Positions 34,559 to 43,421 are shown, numbered from the stretch's first letter. The stretch: 64,000 bases of DNA from Paenochrobactrum glaciei (GCF_039522165.1 NZ_BAAADE010000001.1:620001-684000); one strand, 5' to 3'. Notes: generated by a model from the letters alone, not told the origin. Numbers and translations: made by a program.

Positions 34559-35389
34559 ATGCGCATTTTTGCAATGTTTTTAGTAATCAGTAGCACTTTT
34601 TTCGGGCAAGCTTTTGCCGCACCTGCACAGCCGCAATTTATTAATAACCCGATCAAACAAAAACCAACTGATCTGACCGGCCTGACACGTTTGCGTTTTC
34701 TGACCACAACCGATTTTACCCCCTTTAATTCCATGAATGCTCAGGGCCAGCTAACCGGTTATAATATCGATTTGGCACGCGCTTTATGCCGCGAATTGAA
34801 ACTGGAAAATATCTGCCAGATTGAAGCTCTGCCATGGAATGAATTACAAAAAGCCCTTGATAAAGGCGACGGGGAAGCAATAATTGCCGGCCTCGTTCCA
34901 TCCGCAGACAATCGTCAGACCTATAGTTTTTCGCGTCCCTATTTGAAGTTTCCGGCACGCTTTATCGCTCTCAATGCGGTAAAAAGTGACACAAAAATCA
35001 CAAAAAATGCGTTCGAAAAACCTGTTGGCATTCTTGCTGACAGTAAACATGCCAAAGTTTTCGCGCAATATTTCCCCGATATTAAAACTGAAAATTTTGA
35101 TGATCGCGAAGCCATGCTGAAAGCGCTGCAAGCACAAGATATCGCCGCCATTTTTGATGATGGCCTTGCTCTATCTTTCATGCTTGAAAATAGTGACAGC
35201 AATCAATGCTGCCATTTTATTGCAGAGCCTTATTATGCACCGCAATTGGCTGACAACCAGATGACAATTGCCGTCAGCGCCAATAATCAGCGCCTCACCC
35301 GCGCCTTTAATTATGCTTTAGCGGCATTAGAGAAAAAAGGCGCATTAAATGAAATTTATATGCGCCATTTTCCGATTGGTTTTCACTGA
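34559..35389 (+). CDS. Orphan family 3 solute-binding protein
   Basis: A 276-residue periplasmic protein with a Sec signal peptide (cleavage after AFA, about residue 21) and an SBP_bac_3 fold typical of polar amino acid ABC transporters: LRFLTTTDFTPFNSMNAQGQLTGYNIDLARALC, then AIIAGLVPSADNRQTYSFSRPY. No permease or ATPase gene is adjacent, so it either serves a transporter elsewhere or acts as a sensor subunit. Ligand unknown. GAGGTG lies 6 nt before the ATG. It converges with the TerB-like gene, 6 nt between stops. Confidence 0.88.
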   Translation: MRIFAMFLVISSTFFGQAFAAPAQPQFINNPIKQKPTDLTGLTRLRFLTTTDFTPFNSMNAQGQLTGYNIDLARALCRELKLENICQIEALPWNELQKALDKGDGEAIIAGLVPSADNRQTYSFSRPYLKFPARFIALNAVKSDTKITKNAFEKPVGILADSKHAKVFAQYFPDIKTENFDDREAMLKALQAQDIAAIFDDGLALSFMLENSDSNQCCHFIAEPYYAPQLADNQMTIAVSANNQRLTRAFNYALAALEKKGALNEIYMRHFPIGFH

Positions 35390-35395
35390 CAGGTT

Positions 35396-35809
35396 TTAGT
35401 CGAGCTTGCGAAAGCGCACGCGTGCGCTGCGCTCAATAGCGGCGACCGTGAGTTCATCAAGATCCCATCGATCACGCAGCATTTGCAGCAAAACAAGCTC
35501 TTCCTGCTCAACATGCAGATCAGCAGCGGCGATTTCTACCGCCAGAGCATAGGCCGTATCATATAATCTAGGTGGCAGAGCATCATGAGCAAGATCCAGA
35601 ATTTTCTCCAAACCGTCTTCATCGGCAAGGAGATTATAACAATCTTCGGCCAGAGCCACAACGCGCTCTTTATCAAAACCTGTAAAAACCGGCAGTCGCG
35701 TAACCACATTGCCAATAGAGTCCAACTCGGCATCGGTCATCTGCGTATCGGCGGCTGATGTCAGCACCATAATATAAACAAGGGCATCCTGAGGCGAAAT
35801 TTGCGGCAT
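35396..35809 (-). CDS. TerB-like protein
   Basis: A 137-residue all-helical protein of the TerB/DjlA-N superfamily, named for tellurite resistance but widely distributed without it. Acidic metal-site motifs appear in AADTQMTDAELDSI and AADLHVEQEELVLL, the two related halves of the fold. No other ter genes are present, so tellurite resistance is not implied. The ATG at 35809 has AGGAG 6 nt upstream and is preferred to one five codons earlier. Cytosolic, function unknown. Confidence 0.85.
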   Translation of the reverse strand: MPQISPQDALVYIMVLTSAADTQMTDAELDSIGNVVTRLPVFTGFDKERVVALAEDCYNLLADEDGLEKILDLAHDALPPRLYDTAYALAVEIAAADLHVEQEELVLLQMLRDRWDLDELTVAAIERSARVRFRKLD

Positions 35810-35899
35810 TGACAGCTCCTGCAATATAAATGAATCAGCTTAAACCGATTGATTTTTGAAGGTTAGGCAGGGCAGCACAACTGCGCAAGCGGTAATCTG

Positions 35900-35929
35900 T
35901 TGAAATTTAACAAAGCCTGACAATATAAT
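35900..35929 (+). promoter_or_regulatory. Strong sigma-70-like promoter upstream of lysK
   Basis: TTGAAA (35900-35905), an 18-nt spacer and a consensus TATAAT (35924-35929). Transcription would start near 35936. Confidence 0.6.
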
Positions 35930-35935
35930 CATCAT

Positions 35936-36057
35936 GTGATTGCTGCAAAGAAACCACAACAATGCTGCGATTACTGCTTAAAACGCGCTAATATGATTGA
36001 CGTAAACCCGCCGCAGCAATAGAGCATAGGAGAACGGCTCTGGGTGAGCCGTCTTTT
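35936..36057 (+). ncRNA. Candidate small RNA or structured leader before lysK
   Basis: Between the promoter above and a terminator lie about 120 nt that encode no protein. Just after the predicted start, ATTGCTGC (35939-35946) can pair with GCAGCAAT (36013-36020), closing the RNA into a domain, and the terminator hairpin follows 14 nt later. This is the layout of a free small RNA; alternatively it is a lysK leader with partial termination, since lysK begins 52 nt downstream. I do not recognise a known family. Confidence 0.4.
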
Positions 36058-36058
36058 T
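36034..36058 (+). terminator. Intrinsic terminator upstream of lysK
   Basis: ACGGCTC-TGGGT-GAGCCGT followed by CTTTTT: a 7-bp stem, 5-nt loop and short T-run. Confidence 0.65.
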
Positions 36059-36108
36059 ATGTTTGGCAGCGGTATTTTTCGCTACCCTTTAACTTTAGGA
36101 AAATCCTC

Positions 36109-37764
36109 ATGACTACGCACCGCCTTCCCGAAATTATGCTGACCCCGGAATTGACCGCGGCGGCTGCGGAAGCCAAAGCGTGGCCATTTGAGGAGGCGCG
36201 AAAAATACTCAAACGGTACGAGAAAACGGGACTGCCCGAAACGGTTCTGTTTGAGACCGGTTACGGCCCGTCCGGCCTGCCGCATATCGGCACATTTGGC
36301 GAAGTGGCGCGCACAACAATGGTGCGCAATGCCTTTCGCGTGCTGACCGAAGATAAGGTCAAAACCAAGCTTTTATGCTTCTCCGATGATATGGACGGCA
36401 TGCGCAAAATTCCTGACAATGTGCCTGACCGCACATTTTTGGAGCCGCATCTGCACAAGCCTTTGTCTGCCGTGCCAAACCCGTTTGGCAGCGAATACAA
36501 GACGTTTGCCGACCATAATAATGCGATGCTGTGCCGCTTCCTCGACACTTTCGGCTTCGATTACGAATTCGCAAGTGCCACCGAATATTATAAGAACGGC
36601 CGTTTCGACGAAGTTCTGCTTCTTGCAGCTGAACGCTTCGACGACATCATGAATGTAATGCTGCCGACCCTTGGTGAAGAACGTCAGGCAACCTACAGCC
36701 CGTTCCTGCCAATCTCACCAATCTCCGGTCGTGTCCTTTATGTGCCGATGAAGCATGTCGATGCGAAAAACGGCACCATCACCTTTGATGATGAAAATGG
36801 TGAAGAAACTACATTGCCTGTTACCGGCGGCCATGTGAAGCTTCAATGGAAGCCGGACTTCGGCATGCGTTGGGCGGCACTTGGCGTTGATTTTGAAATG
36901 TTTGGTAAAGACCACCAGACCAATGCTGTTGTTTATGACCGTATTTGTGAAATCCTTGGTGGCCGTGCGCCGGAACACTTCGTCTATGAACTGTTTCTGG
37001 ATGAATTGGGACAAAAAATTTCCAAGTCCAAGGGCAATGGTATTTCCATTGACGAATGGTTGACCTATGCGCCAACCGAAAGCCTCGGTCTTTACATGTT
37101 CCAGAAGCCAAAGACTGCAAAGCGTCTTTACTTTGATGTGATCCCAAAAGCGGTTGATGAATATTTCACTTATCTTTCCGCCTATGAGCGTCAGTCCTGG
37201 AAAGAGCGTCTGAACAATCCTGTCTGGCATCAGCACAGCGGCAATCCGCCAAAGGTCAACATGCCAGTGCCGTTTGCACTGTTGCTTAATCTGGTCAGCG
37301 CTTCAAACGCTGAAAACAGTGATGTGCTCTGGGGCTTCATTTCGCGTTACGCCGAAGGTGTCACAGCCGCCACCAATCCGGAACTGGATGCTTTGGTTGG
37401 CTATGCGCTGCGTTACTTCAACGACTTCGTCAAACCAACGAAGAAATTCCGTGCGCCGGATGATGTTGAGCGTGATGCTTTGGCACAAGTTGAAGCCAAG
37501 CTTGGCCAGATTGATGCACAGGCCGATGGAAGCGCCATTCAAAACGCTATTCTCGATGTTGCCCGCGCGATTGAGCGCTATCAGGATCATACCAAGAAGA
37601 GCCCTGAAGGTGGCCCAGGTGTTTCGGTTTCCTTCTTCCAGATGCTCTATGAAGTGCTGATCGGCCAAGAACGGGGCCCACGCTTTGGTTCTTTCATTGC
37701 ACTTTACGGCATTGAAGAAACCCGCGCACTGATCAACAAAGCGCTGGCTGGCGAACTCGTTTAA
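36109..37764 (+). CDS. lysK: Lysyl-tRNA synthetase, class I
   Basis: Charges tRNA-Lys. It is the class I form, related to GltX-type enzymes and typical of archaea and many alphaproteobacteria, and not the class II LysS of E. coli. The Rossmann signatures are HIGT at 59-62 and KISKS at 303-307; the 551 residues are normal for this form. The ATG at 36109 starts MTTHRLPEIML. It is alone on its strand, preceded by a promoter and terminator that may define a leader or small RNA, and closed by a strong terminator. Confidence 0.97.
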   Translation: MTTHRLPEIMLTPELTAAAAEAKAWPFEEARKILKRYEKTGLPETVLFETGYGPSGLPHIGTFGEVARTTMVRNAFRVLTEDKVKTKLLCFSDDMDGMRKIPDNVPDRTFLEPHLHKPLSAVPNPFGSEYKTFADHNNAMLCRFLDTFGFDYEFASATEYYKNGRFDEVLLLAAERFDDIMNVMLPTLGEERQATYSPFLPISPISGRVLYVPMKHVDAKNGTITFDDENGEETTLPVTGGHVKLQWKPDFGMRWAALGVDFEMFGKDHQTNAVVYDRICEILGGRAPEHFVYELFLDELGQKISKSKGNGISIDEWLTYAPTESLGLYMFQKPKTAKRLYFDVIPKAVDEYFTYLSAYERQSWKERLNNPVWHQHSGNPPKVNMPVPFALLLNLVSASNAENSDVLWGFISRYAEGVTAATNPELDALVGYALRYFNDFVKPTKKFRAPDDVERDALAQVEAKLGQIDAQADGSAIQNAILDVARAIERYQDHTKKSPEGGPGVSVSFFQMLYEVLIGQERGPRFGSFIALYGIEETRALINKALAGELV

Positions 37765-37783
37765 CAGCTTCGTTTAGAAATAA

Positions 37784-37814
37784 AAAAAGCCGCTGAGATA
37801 ATCAGCGGCTTTTT
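37784..37814. terminator. Bidirectional terminator after lysK
   Basis: A perfect 13-bp stem AAAAAGCCGCTGA with TCAGCGGCTTTTT and a GATAA loop between two convergent genes. Confidence 0.93.
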
Positions 37815-37820
37815 TATAAC

Positions 37821-38666
37821 TTAATTTTGTGGTGCAGGCGGAAAATACCCTACCGGTCGTTCATTATTATTACTCGGGATAGCAGGTGGTATCTGCATGC
37901 TTGGCTGCGGTAAAGGCAATAGCTCCGGCATCATCGAAACCGGCTTATTACCCCAAATGCCGCGTTTGGCATTTTCTGCTTCTTTGCCAAGTTCCGCATA
38001 AGCACCCGTTTCAACGGCCTTGACCCAGCCATTGCGCACCAGCCAAAGTGCAGCATTTTCTGATCCACGCTCGCAATCGGTTGTTACCGGAATGCCCAGA
38101 CTATCATCCTGCGGCAAGCGGCAATTTAGCGTCTTGCTGCCAAGCCATGAACGAAAAGCCGTGCGGGCATGGATGCCACAATTCCACGACATCAGATTGT
38201 CACCACGGCATTGCTCATTCACTTCCGTCACAACAATATCATCCAAGGTGATGACACGGCCACTGCCCTCCACGCGACCAGCGGCAACAACAATCGCCCC
38301 ATGCACCATTTGCATAGGCTGATCTTCAGGCACCAGATTGGCTGCCCGTTCTGCTTCAGCTAAAGCACCTTCATCTTCAGCGGGCGTGGTTTCTGGTAAG
38401 GCAGGCTCTGATGTTTTCTCAGGCGCATTATCCGGTTCAGACGTTGCTTCAGCCTCTTCAATCTCAGTAGCAGGCTGATCCTGCCCGCTGTTCTTTTCAG
38501 GCTCGGTATAATCAAAATCTTCAATGATGACCGATTGTCCGTCTGCCGTATCAGCGATCACCGGCTCCAATGCGCCATAAAAAGGCGCAATAAACACGGC
38601 CGCCAATGCTGCACCGGTCAGTGTTGCCAGACAGGCAGGCACGGCTTGTTTATAAGAAATAGCCAT
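37821..38666 (-). CDS. Membrane-anchored SNase-like protein, catalytic residues apparently lost
   Basis: A 281-residue protein with one N-terminal membrane helix (about 7-30), an acidic Pro/Glu/Thr-rich linker (about 50-110) and a C-terminal staphylococcal-nuclease-like domain (about 125-245: WNCGIHARTAF, LGSKTLNCRL, LVRNGWVKAV, AKRGIWG). The nuclease's DGDT, the PE glutamate and the second active-site arginine are not seen, so it is probably not an active nuclease. A proline-rich tail follows. The domain would be periplasmic. Its ATG shares one base with the stop of the LexA-like repressor (TAATG), so the two are translationally coupled. Confidence 0.8.
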   Translation of the reverse strand: MAISYKQAVPACLATLTGAALAAVFIAPFYGALEPVIADTADGQSVIIEDFDYTEPEKNSGQDQPATEIEEAEATSEPDNAPEKTSEPALPETTPAEDEGALAEAERAANLVPEDQPMQMVHGAIVVAAGRVEGSGRVITLDDIVVTEVNEQCRGDNLMSWNCGIHARTAFRSWLGSKTLNCRLPQDDSLGIPVTTDCERGSENAALWLVRNGWVKAVETGAYAELGKEAENAKRGIWGNKPVSMMPELLPLPQPSMQIPPAIPSNNNERPVGYFPPAPQN

Positions 38667-39316
38667 TACTGACTTGCCCATACAACGCGCGCGATCCACT
38701 CGATCTGATGCGATTCAAATGTGCGGTTAGGATGTTCCGGATTAACCGACAATAATTCAATATTGCGTGGGGTCTGGCGCTGCAAAATCTTTGCCATCAC
38801 CTCCCCTTCTTTGGTTTTAACCACCACACGGTCACCGCGGCGCACGGATGCATTCGGCGAGACAATCAATGTGTCGCCATCGCGGTAAAGCGGCAGCATG
38901 GAATCCCCAGACACTTCCAGTGCATAAACAGTTTCCTCAGGCGCTGCCGGAAACTCCACCACATCCCAGCCTTGTCCAGCGGGAAAACCTGCATCATCAA
39001 AAAAGCCGCCAGCCCCGGCCTCAGCCATACCAAGCAGCGGGATAGAGCGCGGCTGCTCTAAAAAGTCACTCGGATGCAGCGAGCTTTTGCCGCTCATCAG
39101 CTTGCTGAATTCTTCAAAGCTGGAGCCGGTCGCTTCAATCACCTTTGACAAAGATTCCGTTGATGGCCAACGGGCTCTGCCGTCCGCGGCATGGCGTTTG
39201 GATTTATTAAATGCAGTCGGATCAAGTCCGGCGCGTCGTGCCAAGCCGGACGGGCTCAAAGAATATCGTTCAGCCAGCGCGTCTATAGCGGCCCAAACAC
39301 TGTCATGCGAAAACAT
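38666..39316 (-). CDS. LexA-like repressor (HTH plus peptidase S24)
   Basis: A 216-residue regulator with an N-terminal helix-turn-helix (about 10-75; SPSGLARRAGLDPTAFNKSK) and a C-terminal S24 self-cleavage domain. The dyad is Ser139 in SGDSM and Lys176 in VMAKIL. The segment IPLLGMAEAG aligns with the LexA cleavage region and places an Ala100-Gly101 bond exactly at the LexA scissile site, so RecA-stimulated self-cleavage is plausible. Two direct repeats over its own promoter look like operators. It is followed by the coupled SNase-like gene. It is not LexA itself; the N-terminal domain is of the phage-repressor/Xre type. Confidence 0.88.
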   Translation of the reverse strand: MFSHDSVWAAIDALAERYSLSPSGLARRAGLDPTAFNKSKRHAADGRARWPSTESLSKVIEATGSSFEEFSKLMSGKSSLHPSDFLEQPRSIPLLGMAEAGAGGFFDDAGFPAGQGWDVVEFPAAPEETVYALEVSGDSMLPLYRDGDTLIVSPNASVRRGDRVVVKTKEGEVMAKILQRQTPRNIELLSVNPEHPNRTFESHQIEWIARVVWASQ

Positions 39317-39330
39317 GTCGGCAACCTTAA

Positions 39331-39376
39331 AAGGATTAATTACCCATAGATGAATTTTATAAGGATAAACTACCTA
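39331..39376 (-). promoter_or_regulatory. Twin operator repeats of the LexA-like repressor
   Basis: AAGGATTAATTACCCA (39331-39346) and AAGGATAAACTACCTA (39361-39376) match at 12 of 16 positions and start exactly 30 bp apart, about three helical turns. On the minus strand the second repeat covers the -10 element, the first lies in the leader just before the repressor ATG. This is the geometry of cooperative autorepression. Confidence 0.6.
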
Positions 39377-39395
39377 ATTTCAGCTAATATTGCAA
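39367..39395 (-). promoter_or_regulatory. Putative promoter of the LexA-like repressor
   Basis: On the minus strand TTGCAA (39395-39390), a 17-nt spacer and TAGTTT (39372-39367). The -10 lies inside the distal operator-like repeat. Confidence 0.45.
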
Positions 39396-39501
39396 GGTGT
39401 TCAAACTGACAGGGGTATGGAAACCATTCGCCTTAAGGATATTTTCCCATGCCACGAGAGGCATAGCCATTCAGCTTGCCGTACCCGATGAGCCGCTCCC
39501 T

Positions 39502-39945
39502 TTAATAAATACCGTTAGCGCGCTGTAGCTCACGCACATAAGCCACGATATTCACCAGATCCTTTTCGGAAACATCCGGCTGCGGTGGCATATCACCAAA
39601 CTTCCAATGATGCGCGCGCACGCCATTGGTGGCAGCAATGTAAAAAGCATAGTCAGAGTGATGTGAAGGTTCATAAACCTTATGCACCAGTGGCGGCCCC
39701 ACTTCCGTACCGGCGGCATTATTGCCATGACAGGCAGCACAAGTCTCATTAAAGGCGTCTTCACCCAATCGAGCCTGCATTGTGAATTTTTCCGGCACGG
39801 TCACCGCCACCAGAGGTCGCCCTGCGCCCTCAGCCTGATTGGCAGTTTGATTAGCTTGCCCGTTATTGCCAACAAATTTCCAACCCAAAATAGCAGCCAC
39901 GCCGAGCACAACAGCCACTAAAAGAGCGGCATTAAACTTACCCAT
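39502..39945 (-). CDS. Class I cytochrome c, membrane-anchored
   Basis: A 147-residue c-type cytochrome. An uncleaved or signal-anchor helix at about 7-24 exports it; the haem site is CAACH (Cys69, Cys72, His73) and the sixth ligand is the methionine in FGDMPPQ. The C-terminal DLVNIVAYVRELQ helix is typical of class I. It would carry electrons in the periplasm. No oxidase or dehydrogenase gene is adjacent, so its partner is unknown. It stands alone, divergent from podJ. Confidence 0.92.
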   Translation of the reverse strand: MGKFNAALLVAVVLGVAAILGWKFVGNNGQANQTANQAEGAGRPLVAVTVPEKFTMQARLGEDAFNETCAACHGNNAAGTEVGPPLVHKVYEPSHHSDYAFYIAATNGVRAHHWKFGDMPPQPDVSEKDLVNIVAYVRELQRANGIY

Positions 39946-40077
39946 TATCCCCTCATGATATGCTTAACCAACCAGCCCACATCATGCACAGATCAATCAT
40001 GGTAACTATATGGCAAAATAATTCTTTAACCTGAAAAGGCAGCGTTTAACGGCTTTATGTACAAATAAAGCAATAAA

Positions 40078-40094
40078 TTAACCAAAGGTTTAAC
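40078..40094 (+). promoter_or_regulatory. CtrA-box-like site upstream of podJ
   Basis: TTAACCAAAGGTTTAAC resembles the CtrA site TTAA-N7-TTAAC but with an 8-nt spacer. It lies about 110 nt before podJ. Suggestive only. Confidence 0.25.
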
Positions 40095-40201
40095 CAGTTA
40101 TTTACCATATTTGTAAGAAAGTGGGCGCGTCACATCCATAGTTTTCTGTGCTTCGGCGCTTGTGGTTCGGCACTCTTGTTATTTGAAAAGCGGCATATGT
40201 C

Positions 40202-43200
40202 ATGACCAATACACGTTCACCTTTACAAGATCTGAATATGCGTCGTGCCCATAATGCGCCGATGGATGAGCTGCATAAAACACTGGAAACACTCGAGCAG
40301 AGATTGAAAGAAATGACGGAAGCGCAGCCGGTTCCGGCTGCTTCAAAGTCAGATTTCTTAGAAGCTGAATTGCCGTCACGTGCCGAGCCGCGCATGAGCC
40401 TGGCCGATATTACCGCCTCGCTTGACAGTCAGATTGCCGCCAGCGCTGAAAAGCCGATGCCGCGCAAATTTTCTGCACCATTGCCAAAAGCTGATTTAAC
40501 CTTTGACGAAGAGCTGGCGCGCATTGAAAGCAGTGTTGATATTTTAACCGCACAAAATGCTGAAACAAACGGCGACGATACATCTTTGCGCCATGCACGT
40601 GAGACAGCAGAACACCTGCAAGACGAGTTGGAAGCCCTGAAGCGGATGATGCAAACAATGGCGCGTGAGGAATCACTGCGCAAATTGAACCACCGCTGGG
40701 ACCAGTTTGACGAAAAATTTGAAGCTTTTGAGCAGAGCCAAAATCAAAAAGCGGAAGCGGAGTTTCCCGAACTGAACTCCATCAGCGACCGTTTGGATGA
40801 TGTGCGCCGTGCTATTGATGCCATGCCGCAAATGCAGGCCGTGTCCATTCAGCCGCTTGAAGACCGCATCAGCGGCTTAGCGCAGTCGATCGAACACATG
40901 ATCGGCCAGAAGGATGAATATGCTATCCCGCCGGTGCTGGATGAACGCCTGGATGAAATCAGCCGTGCAATCCTTGCCGGCAATATGAAACGTCCAGACA
41001 TCGAAGAAATCCGCCGTGCAGAAGCCGTTTCGCAGGAAGTGCTGTCACGCATGGCAGAGCTTTCGCAGCGCATTGATTTCTTAAGTGATAATAGTTCCCT
41101 GCCATTGCAGCAGATCGATACGCTGGCCAAGCAAATCCGCCTGATTGCCACCTATATCGACCGTGCATTGGAAAGCGGCCCGGCACTTGAGCTGGAAAAG
41201 GTCAACACACGCCTTGATGATATTACCCGTCAGCTGAATACGGTTGAATCCCGTTTTAGCATGCCGCAGGAAGCAGTTTTTGCCGCCCTCGATCAGCGCT
41301 TCGATGCGCTTGTGTTGCGCCTTGATGAGCAGTTCTCGCAGCCTTCCAGCAATCATGACATGATGCAAAGTCTGGAAGCGCAGATTGCATCAATTGCAAA
41401 ACAATTGAGTGCACCGCAAGATCATCATCCGCTCATCAAAAATCTGACGCCACGCCTTGAACAGATTGAAACAGCTGTTCTTAAAACGCGTGAAGATACG
41501 CTGGACATCGCACGCAAAGCCGCTGAAGCCGCGATGGAAAAATTTGCAGCCCAAGCTCATCAATATGATACAAGTCTGGTGAAAGAGCTGGCAGAAGACA
41601 TGCGCGCGCTGGAAAAGCTTGCACGCAGCAATGACGAGCGCAATGTCAAAAGCTTCGATACTGTTCATTCAACTTTGCAAAAGGTTGTTGACCGCCTGAG
41701 CGCTTTGGAAGAACAGCATAAAGCACCGAGCCTGACAGCTGCTGCTGTGGCGGCACCCGTTGCTGCACCAGCCACCAAACCACGTGTCAAACCTGCGGCA
41801 GAAACAGTAAAACCAACTGTAGAAGCCCCTAAACAGGCCGCACCAGCCGCCAAGCCGCTTTTAAGCGCGACCAAAGAGCCAAGCGCAACCGTTTCTTCTG
41901 ATCTTTCTGAGGTAAGTGTCACCCGCGACCTGCCGGTTATTCAAAGATCAACAGAACTGCCTGATCTGAACGCCATCATGAAACGGGTGCGCGGCGAACC
42001 GGGTTTAACCTCAAGCCTGCGTCAGGAAAAAGATCTTAAGAGCGATGTTATCGCTGCTGCCCGCACTGCTGCACAAACAGCCGTTCAGGAAGCCGAGCGC
42101 ATCAGCGCGGAAGAACAATCCGAAAAAGGTCAAGAAAAAGCGCCGAAGAAGTCTTCTTTCACGCAGCTTATTGCCCGTCAGCGCAAGCCTATTTTCTTAG
42201 GCATTGGCGCAATTATGATGGCACTGGCAGCTTTGCAGGCCGGCGAAATCTACTTCAATAAGTCACTGGTTGCTCCGCAGCCACAAATGGCTAATTCTGA
42301 CACCACAGTTGAAGATCTGATTGAGAGCAACAAAGTTGCAGAGATCGCAGAGACTGAAAAAGCACCTGTTGTGGCTGTAACCTCCCCTGTTGCAGAAGAA
42401 AAAACTGAAACAGCACTGATAGAAGCAACTGCACCTTCAAACCCTGCGTCAAAGCTTGAAATGGCTGCTTCTGAAACGGTTGCAAGCAGTGCACCTGCAG
42501 CTGACCCGACCGTTATGACAGCCTTACCTGAAATGACTGCCGAAGCTGGCCCGAGCGCCTTGCGCAAAGCCGCGGCTGGCGGTGATGCAATGGCACTGTT
42601 TGAAATCGGCAATCGCTATACTGACGGTGTCGGCACACAGGCAGATTTAACCAAAGCCGCTACATTTTATGCAGCAGCAGCCGCACGCGGCTTTGCTCCG
42701 GCACAATATCGCTACGGCAATTTGAACGAAAAAGGCCTTGGTATTCCGCGTAATATCGACAAAGCCAAACATTGGTATTTAAAGTCTGCCGAAAAAGGCA
42801 ATGCCAGCGCCATGCACAATCTGGCTGTGCTTTATGCTACTGGCGGCGACAATGCTCCTGATAATAAAGAAGCTATCAAATGGTTTGAAAAAGCTGCCGA
42901 ACTGGATGTGAAAGACAGCCAGTACAATCTGGGCATTCTTTATGCGCAAGGTATGGGCACCAAGCTTGATCTGGAAGAAAGCTATAAATGGTTTGCACTG
43001 GCGGCGCAGTCCGGCGACAAAGATGCAGCTGAAAAACGCGACCAGGTTGCCAAAGTTTTGGGTAGCGAACGCCTGAAACAGGCTGAAGGCAAGGTTGCAC
43101 TCTGGAAGCCGAAAGAACTCGACCAGACAGCTAATTCCGTCACCATTCCAGACAGCTGGGTGGATGAAAATCCTGTACAGACAGCATCGGTCGACATGAA

Positions 43201-43384
43201 AAAAGCCGTTCGCAATATTCAGCTGATTTTGAAGAAGAACGGTTATGATATTGGTACTGCCGACGGGCTGATGGGTGATAAAACCCGCTCCGCTATCAAG
43301 ATGTTCCAGCAAGCCAATGGTGAAGAACCAACCGGCGAAGTCAATCCGCAGCTGGTTAAACTGTTACTTGATCATAATAAGTAA
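40202..43384 (+). CDS. podJ: PodJ-like polar organelle protein (coiled coil, Sel1 repeats, PG-binding domain)
   Basis: A 1060-residue polarity factor of PodJ type. The cytoplasmic part (1-660) is mostly coiled coil to about 520, then an Ala/Pro/Lys-rich linker; one membrane helix follows at about 662-684, an acidic periplasmic stretch, four Sel1-like repeats (about 784-945, e.g. KHWYLKSAEKGNASAMHNLAVLY) and a C-terminal peptidoglycan-binding domain (about 996-1060, GYDIGTADGLMGDKTRSAIKMFQ). In Caulobacter and Agrobacterium PodJ marks the new or growing pole and recruits kinases. The domain order matches; identity is by architecture. Start at ATG 40202. Confidence 0.85.
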   Translation: MTNTRSPLQDLNMRRAHNAPMDELHKTLETLEQRLKEMTEAQPVPAASKSDFLEAELPSRAEPRMSLADITASLDSQIAASAEKPMPRKFSAPLPKADLTFDEELARIESSVDILTAQNAETNGDDTSLRHARETAEHLQDELEALKRMMQTMAREESLRKLNHRWDQFDEKFEAFEQSQNQKAEAEFPELNSISDRLDDVRRAIDAMPQMQAVSIQPLEDRISGLAQSIEHMIGQKDEYAIPPVLDERLDEISRAILAGNMKRPDIEEIRRAEAVSQEVLSRMAELSQRIDFLSDNSSLPLQQIDTLAKQIRLIATYIDRALESGPALELEKVNTRLDDITRQLNTVESRFSMPQEAVFAALDQRFDALVLRLDEQFSQPSSNHDMMQSLEAQIASIAKQLSAPQDHHPLIKNLTPRLEQIETAVLKTREDTLDIARKAAEAAMEKFAAQAHQYDTSLVKELAEDMRALEKLARSNDERNVKSFDTVHSTLQKVVDRLSALEEQHKAPSLTAAAVAAPVAAPATKPRVKPAAETVKPTVEAPKQAAPAAKPLLSATKEPSATVSSDLSEVSVTRDLPVIQRSTELPDLNAIMKRVRGEPGLTSSLRQEKDLKSDVIAAARTAAQTAVQEAERISAEEQSEKGQEKAPKKSSFTQLIARQRKPIFLGIGAIMMALAALQAGEIYFNKSLVAPQPQMANSDTTVEDLIESNKVAEIAETEKAPVVAVTSPVAEEKTETALIEATAPSNPASKLEMAASETVASSAPAADPTVMTALPEMTAEAGPSALRKAAAGGDAMALFEIGNRYTDGVGTQADLTKAATFYAAAAARGFAPAQYRYGNLNEKGLGIPRNIDKAKHWYLKSAEKGNASAMHNLAVLYATGGDNAPDNKEAIKWFEKAAELDVKDSQYNLGILYAQGMGTKLDLEESYKWFALAAQSGDKDAAEKRDQVAKVLGSERLKQAEGKVALWKPKELDQTANSVTIPDSWVDENPVQTASVDMKKAVRNIQLILKKNGYDIGTADGLMGDKTRSAIKMFQQANGEEPTGEVNPQLVKLLLDHNK

Positions 43385-43421
43385 CGCAAACTTGCGGCTT
43401 TTCAGGTTATTATCTATAAAA

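Noticed and set aside
35396..35809. Tellurite resistance determinant
   Set aside because: Only a TerB-like domain is present, without terC, terD or other ter genes.
35936..36108. T-box leader for lysK
   Set aside because: No T-box motif or specifier loop is visible, and T-boxes are not typical of alphaproteobacterial class I lysyl-tRNA synthetases.
38666..39316. Prophage repressor marking an integrated phage
   Set aside because: No phage structural, integrase or replication genes lie nearby; flanking genes are lysK, cytochrome c and podJ.
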